From assembly GCF_014646915.1 (NCBI RefSeq), contig NZ_BMOE01000001.1, positions 214,568-278,567 on the forward strand: a stretch of 64,000 nucleotides of DNA, read 5' to 3'. Each line of letters opens with the position of its first letter. Positions within the stretch are counted from its first letter, which is position 1. Origin of the DNA: Deinococcus aquiradiocola. GTDB lineage: Bacteria > Deinococcota > Deinococci > Deinococcales > Deinococcaceae. The notes under the pieces were generated by a model. The model saw only the letters and a list, made by a program, of their open reading frames with translations. It made no database searches and was not told the DNA's origin. Positions 1 through 10,820 of the stretch are shown piece by piece. Position numbers and translations under genes: made by a program.

Positions 1-538
1 AGTTCCACCTCCCGTCCCGATGAAGTGCCCTTCAGCGTTTCGACAAGGGCGCAGATTTTTTTTTGTACGCCTCCTGCTCCACCGGGCTCGCCGCCTGGGG
101 ATGCTGTGGACGGGGGAGCTGAACCGTGTACTGGAGCCGACGCAAATAGTTCCATCCGGTGACGATGTTCACCGGATGGCCCACCACCTCTTCGATCCAG
201 GCGGCCACCTGACGGGACGTCCAGCGCCCGCCATCATCCGGTGGGTGCTGCAATCGCAGGTCCAGCGCCTGACGCTGGACCTCATCGAGCAGTAAGGGAC
301 GCTGCGAGCGGCCTTTCCGGCGATCTTTGGGCCCATCGGGCCCACCGGCGTTGTATCGCTTGATGGTGCGGCCGACCCAGTTGGGAGTGCGTTGCACGAT
401 GTGTGCGATCTCCTTTCGCGACCGGGGATGCGTGGGGTCACTGAGGAGGATCAGCGCTTGCCAACGGGTGCGTTCGTCGTGCGTGGCGGCGGTCTTGAAC
501 CGCTCACGCAGTTCTTCCAGGGTCAGGTGGGGGATGAT
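1..538 (-). CDS. IS630-family transposase, partial, with candidate -1 programmed frameshift
   Basis: This is the N-terminal half of an IS630-type DDE transposase; the rest lies beyond the left window edge. The reading frame shows the helix-turn-helix region typical of the family, including QRTPNWVGRTIKRYNAGGP and a second winged-helix segment ending in EQEAYKKK. The zero frame stops at base 32. A run of nine A (minus strand, bases 64-56) precedes the stop. A -1 slip there gives the continuation ICALVETLKGTSSGREVEL, which resembles the start of the family's DDE domain. No ATG, GTG or TTG lies in frame between the upstream TAA (near base 565) and the first family-like residues (near 538). The first conventional in-frame start is GTG at 397, inside the HTH, so the true start is lost or unusual. 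IS630 transposition targets TA dinucleotides, and the gene end near 568-578 carries a TA-flanked repeat. Confidence 0.75.
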
Positions 539-581
539 CTCAGTCGCTTTGATGGACTCAGTTTATCTCAAAACCGTATGA

Positions 582-806
582 TACGATTTTGAGCTGAACT
601 TTTGGAGTTCAGCCGAGCGACAAGGGCACCAACAGGGACGGTTTGGAGGAGGTGGAAGCGGGCAAGCGTCCTCTCCTGCGGAGCTGTCCCAGTCATGGGC
701 GCTGTTCTGCCCAAGAAGCGGGCAGGCGTCCTGTAGGGCGTCCGTTCTGCCCAAGAAGGGATGCCTTTGCTTTTCCCGGCATCCCTGGAATCGGATCAAA
801 ACCGTA
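582..806 (+). repeat. MITE-like element copy A
   Basis: A 225-base element starts with TACGATTTTGAGCTGAAC and ends with GATCAAAACCGTA, so its ends are inverted repeats with TA at both borders. Near the left end is the hairpin CTGAACTTTTGGAGTTCAG. Inside, the segment around TTCTGCCCAAGAAG occurs twice. Copies B to G elsewhere in the window share the left hairpin or the right end. It sits three bases from the inverted end of the transposase gene (568-578), whose sequence TCAAAACCGTA is the same terminus. It fills most of the gene-free stretch between that transposase and the next gene; I see no ORF or RNA gene in it. Confidence 0.75.
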
Positions 807-836
807 TGAGCTTCAGGCGTTCAGCTCAATCTGGCA

Positions 837-1316
837 TCAGAAGGTCCGGGCGGACGGCACGCCGAGCGTGACGGTGCTCCCTGGCGCGCCCGGCCCGACC
901 CTCACGCTCCCGCTCGCCTGCGCGGGCCGCACGCTGCACAGGTGCGCCCGCTGATCGCAGACGTACAGGGTGGCGTTCACCCGCACCGGGTACGTTCCGG
1001 CAGGCGTGCCCGGCGGGACCGGCACACTTACCGCCGCCGCGTTCAGGCGACTCCAGTAGTGCTGCGGGTCCGGCGCGTACAGCGCCCCGCCCCGCCACCG
1101 CCCCGCGTGAACGCCCCACGGCGTCGTGACGGTCAGGTCGGCGGGCGCCGCGCGGCTGAACGTCAGGCCCGCGACGGGCGGCACCTGCACCCGCACCGTC
1201 ACGCTCCCCCCGGCGGCCACCGCGAGGGCAGGCGGCACGGCCAGCAGCGCCAGCAGGCACCCGAGGCCCCGCACCGCCCGAAGGCACGCCTGGCGTGCCG
1301 CGCCGCCCCGCATCAC
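837..1316 (-). CDS. Secreted DsbD N-terminal-domain-like protein
   Basis: A 159-residue protein with a cleavable-looking signal peptide (residues 1-35, hydrophobic core GCLLALLAVPPALAVAA). The mature part is beta-rich and contains two cysteines in LYVCDQRAHLCSVRP (about residues 117-126). This resembles the N-terminal periplasmic domain of DsbD and related reductant-accepting domains, but the match is by eye. It overlaps the stop of the thioredoxin-like gene upstream (GTG start in GTGATG, with ATG three bases later), so the two are translationally coupled. That supports a joint role in extracytoplasmic thiol-disulfide exchange. No transmembrane DsbD core is present here, so the electron donor is unknown. 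Confidence 0.5.
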   Translation of the reverse strand: MMRGGAARQACLRAVRGLGCLLALLAVPPALAVAAGGSVTVRVQVPPVAGLTFSRAAPADLTVTTPWGVHAGRWRGGALYAPDPQHYWSRLNAAAVSVPVPPGTPAGTYPVRVNATLYVCDQRAHLCSVRPAQASGSVRVGPGAPGSTVTLGVPSARTF

Positions 1317-1888
1317 TTCTCGGCCAGCAGCGCCATCAGCTGCCGCTCCAGGCCCGGAATCGCGTCCGGGAACCGCGCCGACAGCTCACCCACGTGCACG
1401 GCCCGCACCTTCCCGCGCCGGTCCACGAGATAGAAGCTCGGCCAGCCGCTCACGCCGTACGCGTTCCAGGTGGCGAGATCGTTGTCCTGCATGACGGGCC
1501 AGTCTACCCCGTCTCGCCGCAGGGCCGCCGCGACATTCCCCGCAGGCCGGTCCGACGGGAACTCCGGCGAGTGCACCCCCACGATCTCCAGGCCCGCCGC
1601 GTGAAACCGCGCGTACCACCCCCGCAGCGTCGGGAGGCTCAGGTGACAGTTGATGCACGAGTACACCCACACGTTCACCAGCACCACCCGCCCCCGCAAC
1701 TGCCGCACGTGCAGCGGCGCCGAATTCAGCCACGCGCCGCCCGCCACGAACTCCGGCGCGGCCTCCCCGACCCGCACCGACCCGGCACCCCCGCCCAGCG
1801 CGAACATCGCGCCCACGCACGCCAGCACCCGCACCAACCTGCCCGCCCCAGCCCACCACCCTTCAACGCCCATACCCCAGGTACGCAC
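1313..1888 (-). CDS. TlpA/redoxin-like thioredoxin-fold protein
   Basis: A 191-residue exported thioredoxin-fold protein. An N-terminal hydrophobic segment (about residues 17-36) serves as signal or anchor. The active site is SCINC (Cys78 and Cys81), and the cis-proline loop is GWPSFYLVD (Pro150). The SCINC variant of CxxC and the following PTLRGWY helix resemble the redoxin domains attached to DipZ/CcdA-type proteins and TlpA. The likely role is reduction or isomerisation of disulfides outside the cytoplasm. It shares a coupled stop/start with the DsbD-N-like gene. It diverges from the pyr operon, and a minus-strand TATAGA near 1930-1935 could be its -10. The GTG at 1888 is used here; an ATG five codons later is also possible. 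Confidence 0.8.
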   Translation of the reverse strand: MRTWGMGVEGWWAGAGRLVRVLACVGAMFALGGGAGSVRVGEAAPEFVAGGAWLNSAPLHVRQLRGRVVLVNVWVYSCINCHLSLPTLRGWYARFHAAGLEIVGVHSPEFPSDRPAGNVAAALRRDGVDWPVMQDNDLATWNAYGVSGWPSFYLVDRRGKVRAVHVGELSARFPDAIPGLERQLMALLAEK

Positions 1889-1926
1889 CGCACCGCCCCG
1901 AAGTTCAGTCCCCCGCCCGCATTTGA

Positions 1927-3590
<1,664 letters not shown>

Positions 3591-3606
3591 ACATCTGTGA
3601 ACGCTG

Positions 3607-3647
3607 GCCTGTTGCGAGCTGCCGCCACGCCCGTACAGGCGATTTTT
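3607..3647 (+). terminator. Possible intra-operon hairpin between pyrB and pyrC
   Basis: GCCTGT (3607-3612) can pair with ACAGGC (3635-3640) across a 22-base loop, followed by GATTTTT. The stem is short and the loop long, so it may be an RNA-processing or partial termination point rather than a strong terminator. The 122-base pyrB-pyrC gap contains no other clear feature. Confidence 0.3.
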
Positions 3648-3712
3648 CGAGATGTCGTGCTTAAGGGCCATGACCCTGACACTGTAGTTCTGGAGTTCGA
3701 TCAGGAGAACAA

Positions 3713-4960
3713 ATGACCATCACCATAACCAACATCCGCCGACCCAACTCGGACACTCCTGAAACCCTCACCATCGAGAACGGTCTGATCAAGGGCTGGA
3801 ATCTTCCGGCTGAAGGCGAAACCATCGACGGCAACGGGGCCACGGTCGCTCCGGCCCTCCTGGAACTGCACGCGCACCTGCGCGAGCCGGGGCAGGAGGT
3901 CAAGGAGGATCTCGCGTCGGGTCTCGCGGCGGCGGCGGCGGGCGGGTACGGCACGGTGGTGTGCATGCCGAACACCTCGCCGGTCATCGACGACCCGGCG
4001 CTCGTGCGTGCCCTGATCGAGAAGGCGGACGCGCTGGGGTTCGCTCGCCTGAAGCCGTCGGCAGCGCTGACGAAGGGGCAGCAGGGCAAGCAGCTGGCCG
4101 AGCTGAGCCTGCTGAGGGAGGCGGGCGCAGTCATGTTCACCGATGACGGCCGCACCAACGAGGACGCGCGCGTGCTGCGGCTGGGACTGGAGTACGCGCA
4201 CAGCCTGGGGATGGTGGTGAGCGTGCATGCCGAGGACGCGACGCTCCGGGCGGACGGCGTGATGAACGAGGGTGCGGTCAGCGAGGCGCTGGGTCTGCCC
4301 GGCAATCCGGCGGCGGCGGAGGCGGCGCGCGTGGCGCGTGACATCGAGATCGCGGCGTTGACGGGCGCGCGGCTGCACGTTCAGCACCTGTCCACGGCGC
4401 GCGCGCTGGATCTGGTGCGGGACGCGAAGGCGCGGGGCGTGCCGGTGACGTGCGAGGTGTGCCCGCACCACCTGACCCTGACGGACGAGGCCCTGCGGGG
4501 CTTCGACCCGATGTTCAAGGTCGCGCCGCCCCTGCGGACGCAGGTGGACGCGGAGCACCTGCTGGCGGGCCTGCTGGACGGCTCGGTGGATTGCCTCGCG
4601 ACGGATCACGCGCCGCACACGCGCGCGGAGAAGGAGCAGGACATGCTGCACGCGCCGTTCGGCATTCCGAGCATCGAGGTGGCGTTCCCGCTGATGTGGA
4701 CGCAGTTCGGGGAGGTGCTGGGCCTGGAGCGCCTGCTGCACCTGTTCACGGGCGGCGCGGCCCGCGTGATGGGCTGGCCCGAGCCGACGCTGGACGCGGG
4801 GCAACCGGCGGACCTCGTGCTGCTGGACCTGGACACGGCGCGTCCCGTGACGCCCGCCGAGTTCCGCAGCAAGGCGAAGTTCTCGCCGTGGGCGGGGCAG
4901 GAGCTGCGCGGCTGGCCGACCCTGACGGTGGTGGGCGGCCGGGTCGCGTACCGCCGCTGA
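3713..4960 (+). CDS. pyrC: Dihydroorotase
   Basis: PyrC cyclises N-carbamoyl-aspartate to dihydroorotate. This is a type I dihydroorotase of 415 residues with the metal-binding HAH of [10 protein letters not shown] (His53, His55), the [11 protein letters not shown] segment and the late metal-binding [10 protein letters not shown]. It starts at ATG 3713 behind TCAGGAGAACAA, a clear ribosome site. It is the third pyr gene; class I dihydroorotases often assemble with PyrB, which matches the gene order. The codon texture changes sharply here to G-ending codons (GCG, CTG, ACG) compared with pyrR and pyrB. Confidence 0.96.
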   Translation: MTITITNIRRPNSDTPETLTIENGLIKGWNLPAEGETIDGNGATVAPALLELHAHLREPGQEVKEDLASGLAAAAAGGYGTVVCMPNTSPVIDDPALVRALIEKADALGFARLKPSAALTKGQQGKQLAELSLLREAGAVMFTDDGRTNEDARVLRLGLEYAHSLGMVVSVHAEDATLRADGVMNEGAVSEALGLPGNPAAAEAARVARDIEIAALTGARLHVQHLSTARALDLVRDAKARGVPVTCEVCPHHLTLTDEALRGFDPMFKVAPPLRTQVDAEHLLAGLLDGSVDCLATDHAPHTRAEKEQDMLHAPFGIPSIEVAFPLMWTQFGEVLGLERLLHLFTGGAARVMGWPEPTLDAGQPADLVLLDLDTARPVTPAEFRSKAKFSPWAGQELRGWPTLTVVGGRVAYRR

Positions 4961-5027
4961 CCGGCGGACGCGCCTGCCCCTGACGCTCGCGGAACGGGAC
5001 GCCCTGCTGGGTCGGGCGTGCGGCGCG

Positions 5028-5564
5028 GTGTGGCCGTTCGGGCCGCTGCTGGACGCCGCACGCCTGGACCTGGGCGCGGACGTGCTGGACGTGGGTGGGG
5101 GAGACGGTCGTCTGCTCGCCGAGTGGCGTCGGCGCGGGCAGACCGGGCGGGGCGTGGTGGCGGACGCCTCCGCCGGAGTGGACGCGCACGCCCTGCCGTT
5201 CCCGGACGCGTCGTTCGGCGTGGTCGTGATGCTGCGCGTGCTGACGCACCTGCACTCGCCGGGCCTGGCCGTGGCGGAGGCGTGCCGGGTGCTGCGCCCG
5301 CACGGGGTGCTGCTCGTGGCCGCACATGGCCCGCAGCACCTGCCGGGCCTGCTCCCGGTGGGCGTTCCAGCGCCCTGCCCGGCCCTGCCAGACGGCTGGC
5401 GGGCCACCGCGCTCGCCGTGACGCGGCCTGCGCGGTTCGCCTGGGCAGACTGGGTGGCCCTGGCGGAAGCATACAGCGTGCCGCCGGGCATGCCCCGCAG
5501 GATGTTGGAGACGTCCCTGCACCTGCAGGGATGGGTGGTGCGCGCGCCCGCCGCGCGACCCTGA
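5028..5564 (+). CDS. Class I SAM-dependent methyltransferase (Methyltransf_11-like)
   Basis: A short methyltransferase-like protein of 178 residues from GTG 5028. Motif I is VLDVGGGDGRLL (residues 19-30), the acidic residue of motif II lies near VVADAS, and the post-motif region reads HALPFPDASFGVVVMLRVLTHL followed by EACRVLRPHGVLLVAAH. The substrate cannot be told. The frame stays open upstream to 4926 with family-like residues (LTLAERDALLGRACGAV), so a CTG start near 4974 is possible. It follows pyrC by 67 bases and probably ends the same transcript, closed by the hairpin just downstream. It is shorter than most relatives at the C-terminus. Confidence 0.75.
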   Translation: MWPFGPLLDAARLDLGADVLDVGGGDGRLLAEWRRRGQTGRGVVADASAGVDAHALPFPDASFGVVVMLRVLTHLHSPGLAVAEACRVLRPHGVLLVAAHGPQHLPGLLPVGVPAPCPALPDGWRATALAVTRPARFAWADWVALAEAYSVPPGMPRRMLETSLHLQGWVVRAPAARP

Positions 5565-5574
5565 CGTGCAGACA

Positions 5575-5616
5575 GAGGAGAGGGGGACGGACTCACGTGT
5601 CCGTCCCCCTCTCCTC
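5575..5616. terminator. Strong bidirectional terminator hairpin
   Basis: A perfect 17-base-pair inverted repeat (GAGGAGAGGGGGACGGA at 5575-5591, complement at 5600-5616) with an eight-base loop lies between the convergent methyltransferase and rnr genes. GTTTCC follows on the plus side. Confidence 0.8.
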
Positions 5617-5713
5617 GTTTCCGGGAACAGCGCCCGAAGCGCTCCACCTCTGGCGTCTGCCGCCTTTCTGCGCTGCTCGGAGTGATGATTCAACCGTCAC
5701 CCCGAGCTTCCTG

Positions 5714-8700
5714 TCAGCTCTGGCTGCTGCCGTTCCCGCCGCGACGTCCCCGGCGACGGCGGCGGCGCTTGCTGGCGTCACTGCCGTCCGCGCCTTCCGC
5801 CGTGGCGGGCGCGCTGCCATGGGCGGGCGCGGCGGCCTGCTGGCGCGGCGCGCGGCCGTCCTGACCCTGGTTCTGGTTGCGGAAGTTCCCGCCGTTCCCG
5901 TTGCCGCCACGGTTTCCGCCGCGCTCGTTGCCGCTGCGCGCCGTCTGCGGCTGCGGACGGCCACGGAAGCCGCCGCTGCGGTTGTGGCCGCCCTGGCCGT
6001 CCTCGGGCGGCATGTTTTCCAGCGTCCAGTCGCCGAAGTACATGCGCTGCACGGTGACGTTCACGGGCCGCAGGTGCTCGTTGCGGGGCCGGTCGAGCGT
6101 CACGATGCGGCGCTTGCCGCCGCCACTGTAGTTGCTGGACGGGCGGCTCCCGCCGTCCCGGCCGCGCCCGATCCGCAGTTCATTCCGGTTCCCGCCACGG
6201 TTCTGGGCGGCCTGCGCGGGCTGGGTGTCGTCCTGAGCGGCGCGGGGCGCGCGCACGCTGGGGACGAGGGTGCTGAGTTTCTCGCGCTTGCTCGTCTCGC
6301 GCTCTTCGCGGCGACGGGCGCGGGGCTTGCCTTCATTGCCGTCCATGTTGCTCTCCTGTGAAAATTCGATCTGCCGGGCCAGCGGGTTGACCTGGGTGAT
6401 GCGGATGGTGATGTGCTCGCCGACCCGGAAGACGCGGCCCGTCGTCTTGCCTTTCATGATGCCGGCGTCCTCGATGTACAGGTAGTAGTCGTCGTCGAGG
6501 TTCGAGATGTGGATGCGTCCCTCGACGCCGTTCTCCAGCGCCACGAACAGGCCGCTCGCGATGACGCCCGACACGTACCCCTCGAACACGCCGTCGAGGT
6601 TCTCCTGCGCCCACTTCGCCTGATAGTACTTCGTCAGGTCGCGTTCGGCCTCGCTGGCCGTCCGTTCGCGTTCGCTGGTGTGGCGGCCCATCTCGGCGAG
6701 GCGGGCCTCCATCTCGGCCTTCTGCCGGTCGCTGAGTTCACCGCTCAGGCTGGCTTTCAGCATGCGGTGCACCAGCAGGTCCGGGTAACGGCGGATGGGG
6801 GACGTGAAGTGCAGGTACTCGTCGAAGGCCAGCCCGAAGTGCCCGAGGTTCTCGCCCGCGTACTTCGCCTGCTGCATGCTGCGCAGCAGCAGGGTGTTCA
6901 CGGCCGTCTCCTGCGGCGTGCCGCGCACCTTCTTCAGGACCGCCTGGTACGCCTGCGGGGTGGGTTCCCCGCCCGGGAAGGCCAGCCCGAGTCGCCCGAT
7001 GGCGCTGCTGACCTCCTGGAAGCGCGCCAGGGTCGGCTCCTCGTGAATGCGGTACAGGGCAGGCACGTTGCGTTCCAGCAGGTGCCGCGCGACGACCTTG
7101 TTCGCGAGCAGCATCAGGTCCTCGATCATGCCGCGCGCCGTCTCCTCGCGCACCGGCACGAGCTCCAGGTGCCCGCCTTTGCCCACGTCGACCTTCACTT
7201 CACGCATCTTGAAGTCGAGGGCTCCCTCGCGCAGGCGGCGTTGACGCAGGCGCGACGTGATCTTCAGCAGCAGGTGCAGGTCGCCTTCCAGGGCGCGCGC
7301 GTCGCCCTGCAGGGTCGCGACAGCCTCGCTGTACGCCTGCACCTCGTCGTACGTGAGGCGCGCCTTGCTGCGGATGACGCTCGGCGCGAGCTTCACGTCG
7401 AGGATGTCCCCGTCGATGTTCAGTTCGATCAGGGCGCTGAGCGTCAGTCGGTCCTCGTACGGCACGAGGCTGCACACGCCGTTGCTGAGGTGCTCCGGCA
7501 GCATCGGCAGCACCTGACCCGGCAGGTACACACTCGTCGCGCGGGCGTACGCCTCGTCGTCGAGCGGCTGTCCGGCCTTCACGTAGTGCGACACGTCCGC
7601 GATGTGCACGCCCACCACGAAGTTCCCCTCGGGCGTCGGCTGGATGTGAATCGCGTCGTCGAAGTCCTTCGCGTCGCGGCCGTCCACCGTGAAGATGTTG
7701 TAGTCGCGCAGGTCGAGACGCCCGAACAGCGCCGACTCGGGAATGCTGGACGGAATGGCTTCCGCCTCCTCCAGCACCTCCGGCGGGAACTCGTCGCGCA
7801 GGCCGTACTTGATGACGACCGCCTGCGTTTCCGTGACGGGGTCGTCCTCGTTCCCGAGGACCTTCAGCACCTGACCGTACACTTCGTCCTCACCGGTGTC
7901 TTCCGGCCAGTACAGTTCCGTCACGAGGCGCGCCCCGTCCGGCAGGCCCTCCAGGCCCTCGGGCACCAGCATGATGCGGTGCTTGTTGCGCATGTCGTCC
8001 GGCTTCAGGAACGCGTACCCGTGCGAGTGCTCCAGGCTCCCCACCAGCTGCGCGGAGGCGCGCTCCACGACGCGCACCACCACGCCCGCCGGGCTGTCGC
8101 CGCGCCGCCCGCCGCGACCCTCGGGCCGGATGAGGACCGTGTCGCCGTTCCAGGCTTCCATGGTGCGGCCCTCGGGGATGTAGTAGTCGTCGCCGCCCGA
8201 GTCGGGGATTACAAAGCCGAACCCGCTCGCGGACGCCTGGAAGCGGCCACGCACGAGGTTCATCGCTTCCGGCAGACCGTACGTGCGCTTGCGCGTCTGA
8301 ATGACGAGGCCCGCGTGCACGAGTTCGTCCATCAGGGCCGTCAGGTCGCTGCGGTACGTGCCGAGCCGCTCGCGGCCCTGCCGGGTGAAGCTGCGTTCGA
8401 AGTCGCGGATGTGCACGGGACGGCCGAGTTTACGCAGCTGCTCGATCACGAGCGTCTGCGCGGGGTGCGCGTCCGCCGCTGCGGTGGCGTCTCCGTCGGT
8501 CGCGTCGTCCTGTTCCCCGTCGTCCTGCCGTTCGTCCGTCAGCGGTCCGGCGGGCGTCCCGGCGTCCTGCGCCTGCACGGTCACCTTGACGCTGCCCCGG
8601 CCACGGTTCCGGCGGCCACGCGGGGCGACAGGCTCGTCCTGCTCCCCCTGTTCGGGTGTGGCGTCCTGCGTTTCCTGCACGGTTGCCAGGGTGTCCGGCG

Positions 8701-9796
8701 TCACGGCAGGTTCGGCCTGTGCGCCCGTCCCGGCCTGCTCGGCCACCACGTCGGGGGCCGTCGTGCGGGGCTTGCGGCCACCGCGGCGCGTCAGACGCGG
8801 CTCCTCAGTGGGCGCCTGCTGCTGGGCGGGCGTCTCGGCGACCGTTTCGGGCGTCGTCTCGACCGGCCCTGCGGCCACTTCGGCCGTCACGGTCTCGTCC
8901 TTGCGGGCACGGCCGGGCTTGCGGCCACGACGGGCGGCAGGAGCGGGCTCCACGGGCGTCTCGTCCACGGGCACGGCCACCGACACCACTTCCGGTTCGC
9001 TGGGAGCGGCCTCGGGGACAGGTGTCACGGCGGCCCTGCGGCCACGCTTCGCCTTCGTGACGGGCGGCTGGGCAGGTTCCGTGGTCGTCTGCTCGGGTTC
9101 CGGCAGGACAGCCTCGGCCGGAACGGCGTCGACCTGCGCATCCTCCATCTGCACGGCCACCGGCGCAACGACAGCTTCCACCTGCACGGCGGCCTTCGGC
9201 TTGCGGCCACGGCGCGGCGTGGGAACGGCGATCTCGGGCTCGGGAGTGGGTTCGGGCTGAACGGCCACGTCGGAAGCTTCCACCACTTCAGCAGACGCGG
9301 CCACTTCAGGCTGCGCTCCGGGCGCGGCAACGGCGGCCTTCGGCTTGCGGCCACGGCGCGCGGGCGCCACGGGCTGCTCGGGCTCGGGCTGCACGGCCTC
9401 CGTGACCTCGGGCTGCGCCTGCAGCGGCCCGGTCACTTCGCTGACCTGCACTTCGCTGGCCTGCTTCGAGGTCCGGCGACCACGGCGGGCCGGAGTCGCG
9501 GCCTGCACGGGTTCGGTGATCGGCTCAGCCGCCTGGGCCGGCTGCACGTCGGCCGCTGTGGGCTCCGCGTCCCTGGTCCTGCGGGCGCGGCGGGCGGGGG
9601 CCGTCTCGGTCTGCACGGCCTCTGGGATAGGGGTGACGCTCGCCGCGGTACGCTTAGCGCGCTTGCGGCTGGATTCGGCTTCGGGTTGTACGTCTGGCGC
9701 GGCGTTCTTCGCCTTGCTCGCCCTCTTCTGGACACTGCTGTCCCGGGGGGTCGCGTCGGGCTTCGTGGCCCCGCGCTCCTTGCTGCTCTTTGGCAT
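5714..9796 (-). CDS. rnr: Ribonuclease R with long AT-hook-like N-terminal tail
   Basis: RNase R is a 3'-5' exoribonuclease that degrades structured RNA. At 1360 residues it is far longer than the usual 700-820. Residues 1-447 are low-complexity Ala/Pro/Glu/Val with about eight basic motifs of the form RRGRKPK or PRGRRN at roughly 25-55-residue spacing. The catalytic part follows: a winged-helix domain (about 447-515), cold-shock domains, the RNB domain with DGRDAKDFDDAIHI near residue 700, and an S1 domain (EGYVSGVIASGLFVAL, about 1125-1210). The C-terminus is rich in Arg, Gly, Asn and Gln and ends in a run of arginines. Both tails probably bind RNA or organise degradosome-like contacts. It is convergent with the pyr transcript and downstream of xth on the same strand. 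Confidence 0.95.
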   Translation of the reverse strand: MPKSSKERGATKPDATPRDSSVQKRASKAKNAAPDVQPEAESSRKRAKRTAASVTPIPEAVQTETAPARRARRTRDAEPTAADVQPAQAAEPITEPVQAATPARRGRRTSKQASEVQVSEVTGPLQAQPEVTEAVQPEPEQPVAPARRGRKPKAAVAAPGAQPEVAASAEVVEASDVAVQPEPTPEPEIAVPTPRRGRKPKAAVQVEAVVAPVAVQMEDAQVDAVPAEAVLPEPEQTTTEPAQPPVTKAKRGRRAAVTPVPEAAPSEPEVVSVAVPVDETPVEPAPAARRGRKPGRARKDETVTAEVAAGPVETTPETVAETPAQQQAPTEEPRLTRRGGRKPRTTAPDVVAEQAGTGAQAEPAVTPDTLATVQETQDATPEQGEQDEPVAPRGRRNRGRGSVKVTVQAQDAGTPAGPLTDERQDDGEQDDATDGDATAAADAHPAQTLVIEQLRKLGRPVHIRDFERSFTRQGRERLGTYRSDLTALMDELVHAGLVIQTRKRTYGLPEAMNLVRGRFQASASGFGFVIPDSGGDDYYIPEGRTMEAWNGDTVLIRPEGRGGRRGDSPAGVVVRVVERASAQLVGSLEHSHGYAFLKPDDMRNKHRIMLVPEGLEGLPDGARLVTELYWPEDTGEDEVYGQVLKVLGNEDDPVTETQAVVIKYGLRDEFPPEVLEEAEAIPSSIPESALFGRLDLRDYNIFTVDGRDAKDFDDAIHIQPTPEGNFVVGVHIADVSHYVKAGQPLDDEAYARATSVYLPGQVLPMLPEHLSNGVCSLVPYEDRLTLSALIELNIDGDILDVKLAPSVIRSKARLTYDEVQAYSEAVATLQGDARALEGDLHLLLKITSRLRQRRLREGALDFKMREVKVDVGKGGHLELVPVREETARGMIEDLMLLANKVVARHLLERNVPALYRIHEEPTLARFQEVSSAIGRLGLAFPGGEPTPQAYQAVLKKVRGTPQETAVNTLLLRSMQQAKYAGENLGHFGLAFDEYLHFTSPIRRYPDLLVHRMLKASLSGELSDRQKAEMEARLAEMGRHTSERERTASEAERDLTKYYQAKWAQENLDGVFEGYVSGVIASGLFVALENGVEGRIHISNLDDDYYLYIEDAGIMKGKTTGRVFRVGEHITIRITQVNPLARQIEFSQESNMDGNEGKPRARRREERETSKREKLSTLVPSVRAPRAAQDDTQPAQAAQNRGGNRNELRIGRGRDGGSRPSSNYSGGGKRRIVTLDRPRNEHLRPVNVTVQRMYFGDWTLENMPPEDGQGGHNRSGGFRGRPQPQTARSGNERGGNRGGNGNGGNFRNQNQGQDGRAPRQQAAAPAHGSAPATAEGADGSDASKRRRRRRGRRGGNGSSQS

Positions 9797-10064
9797 TCAG
9801 CACCTTTGTGTTCGCTCGCGGGCGGTGCGGTACGCCGGAAACCTCGTCGCATTCCGTCTGCGGGATTTTCGGCGGTACAGTTGCGCGGGGCGGGATTTTC
9901 CTGCCCAGCCGCTCCGGCGAGGATTGCTTGTCACGGGCCTGCACAACGCTCAGGTGCAGCCATAGCCCGGAAGCTCCTCCACTGTAGCACGCCCCCACCT
10001 TTCCGGCCTGACCGGACCCTCATGCTCAGCGCAGGCAGGGAGGCGGTCCGGAGCGCAACCCGGG

Positions 10065-10820
10065 TCAGTCCTGCGTCAGGGCGCGCACCCGTCCGCCGAG
10101 CGGCGCGTGGTCCGACAGCCTTGCCGCCCGGTGCGCCGTCACGTCCCGCACGTCCACGCCCGCACTCAGCAGATAATCGATGCGCCACCCCACGTCGTTC
10201 GCGTACGCGTTCGCGCGGTTGCTCCACCACGTGTACGCGGCCTGCTCGCCCAGCGTCTCTCGGTGCGTGTCGCGCAGGCCCAGCGCGAGCAGCTCACCCA
10301 TCCACGCGCGCTCGTGCGGCAGGAAGCCGCTGTTGCGGACGTTGCCGCGCCAGTTGCGGATGTCGATCTCGCGGTGCGCGACGTTGAAGTCCCCGCCCAG
10401 CACGAGCGGACCCTCCTGCAGCCGAGCCTGCACCCAGGCGCTCAGGATGGGCAGGCTGCGGTCCTTGAAGCCCTGGCGTTCCTCGCCGCTCGACCCGCTC
10501 GGCAGGTACAGGCTCGCGTACCGCACGCCGTGCAGGACGCCCGACACGAGGCGGCCCTCGTCGTCCAGCAGTGGGTCCCCGATGCCGATCACCACGTCCT
10601 GCAGCGCTTCCCGCGACAGGATGGCGACGCCGCTGTACCCGGCCCTGCTCGCCGGGTGCCACACCGAGTGGTAGCCGAGCGGTGCGAACACTTCCGGCAT
10701 GCTGCTGGCGCGGACCTCCTGCAGCAGCAGCACGTCCGGCGCGTGTTCCTCCAGCCAGGGCAGCAGGCCCTTGCGCAGGGCACTTCTCAGTCCGTTGAGG
10801 TTCAGGGTGACGACATGCAC
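10065..10820 (-). CDS. xth: Exodeoxyribonuclease III (AP endonuclease family)
   Basis: A 251-residue exonuclease III-type enzyme of base excision repair, cutting at abasic sites and trimming 3' ends. Visible motifs are TLNLNGLRSAL at the N-terminus, the metal ligand in LLLQEVRAS (Glu35), the GDFNVAH motif in the centre, WRIDYLL and the catalytic SDHAPL near the C-terminus. GTG 10820 is preferred because TATGCT (minus strand, 10833-10828) lies seven bases upstream, fitting a leaderless mRNA; an ATG four codons earlier falls inside that -10. The 268 bases to rnr show no gene. A minus-strand GCTACAGT near 9990 may be part of the rnr promoter. Confidence 0.93.
   Translation of the reverse strand: MHVVTLNLNGLRSALRKGLLPWLEEHAPDVLLLQEVRASSMPEVFAPLGYHSVWHPASRAGYSGVAILSREALQDVVIGIGDPLLDDEGRLVSGVLHGVRYASLYLPSGSSGEERQGFKDRSLPILSAWVQARLQEGPLVLGGDFNVAHREIDIRNWRGNVRNSGFLPHERAWMGELLALGLRDTHRETLGEQAAYTWWSNRANAYANDVGWRIDYLLSAGVDVRDVTAHRAARLSDHAPLGGRVRALTQD

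Noticed and set aside
8440..9796. CRISPR-like regular repeats
   Set aside because: The repeats encode the basic motifs in the RNase R tail, vary in spacing and are in frame, so they are protein repeats.
6413..10387. Very long plus-strand open frame opposite rnr, and similar long frames opposite pyrC, uvrA and secDF
   Set aside because: High GC makes long shadow frames common. These lack family motifs and have composition set by the real gene on the other strand.
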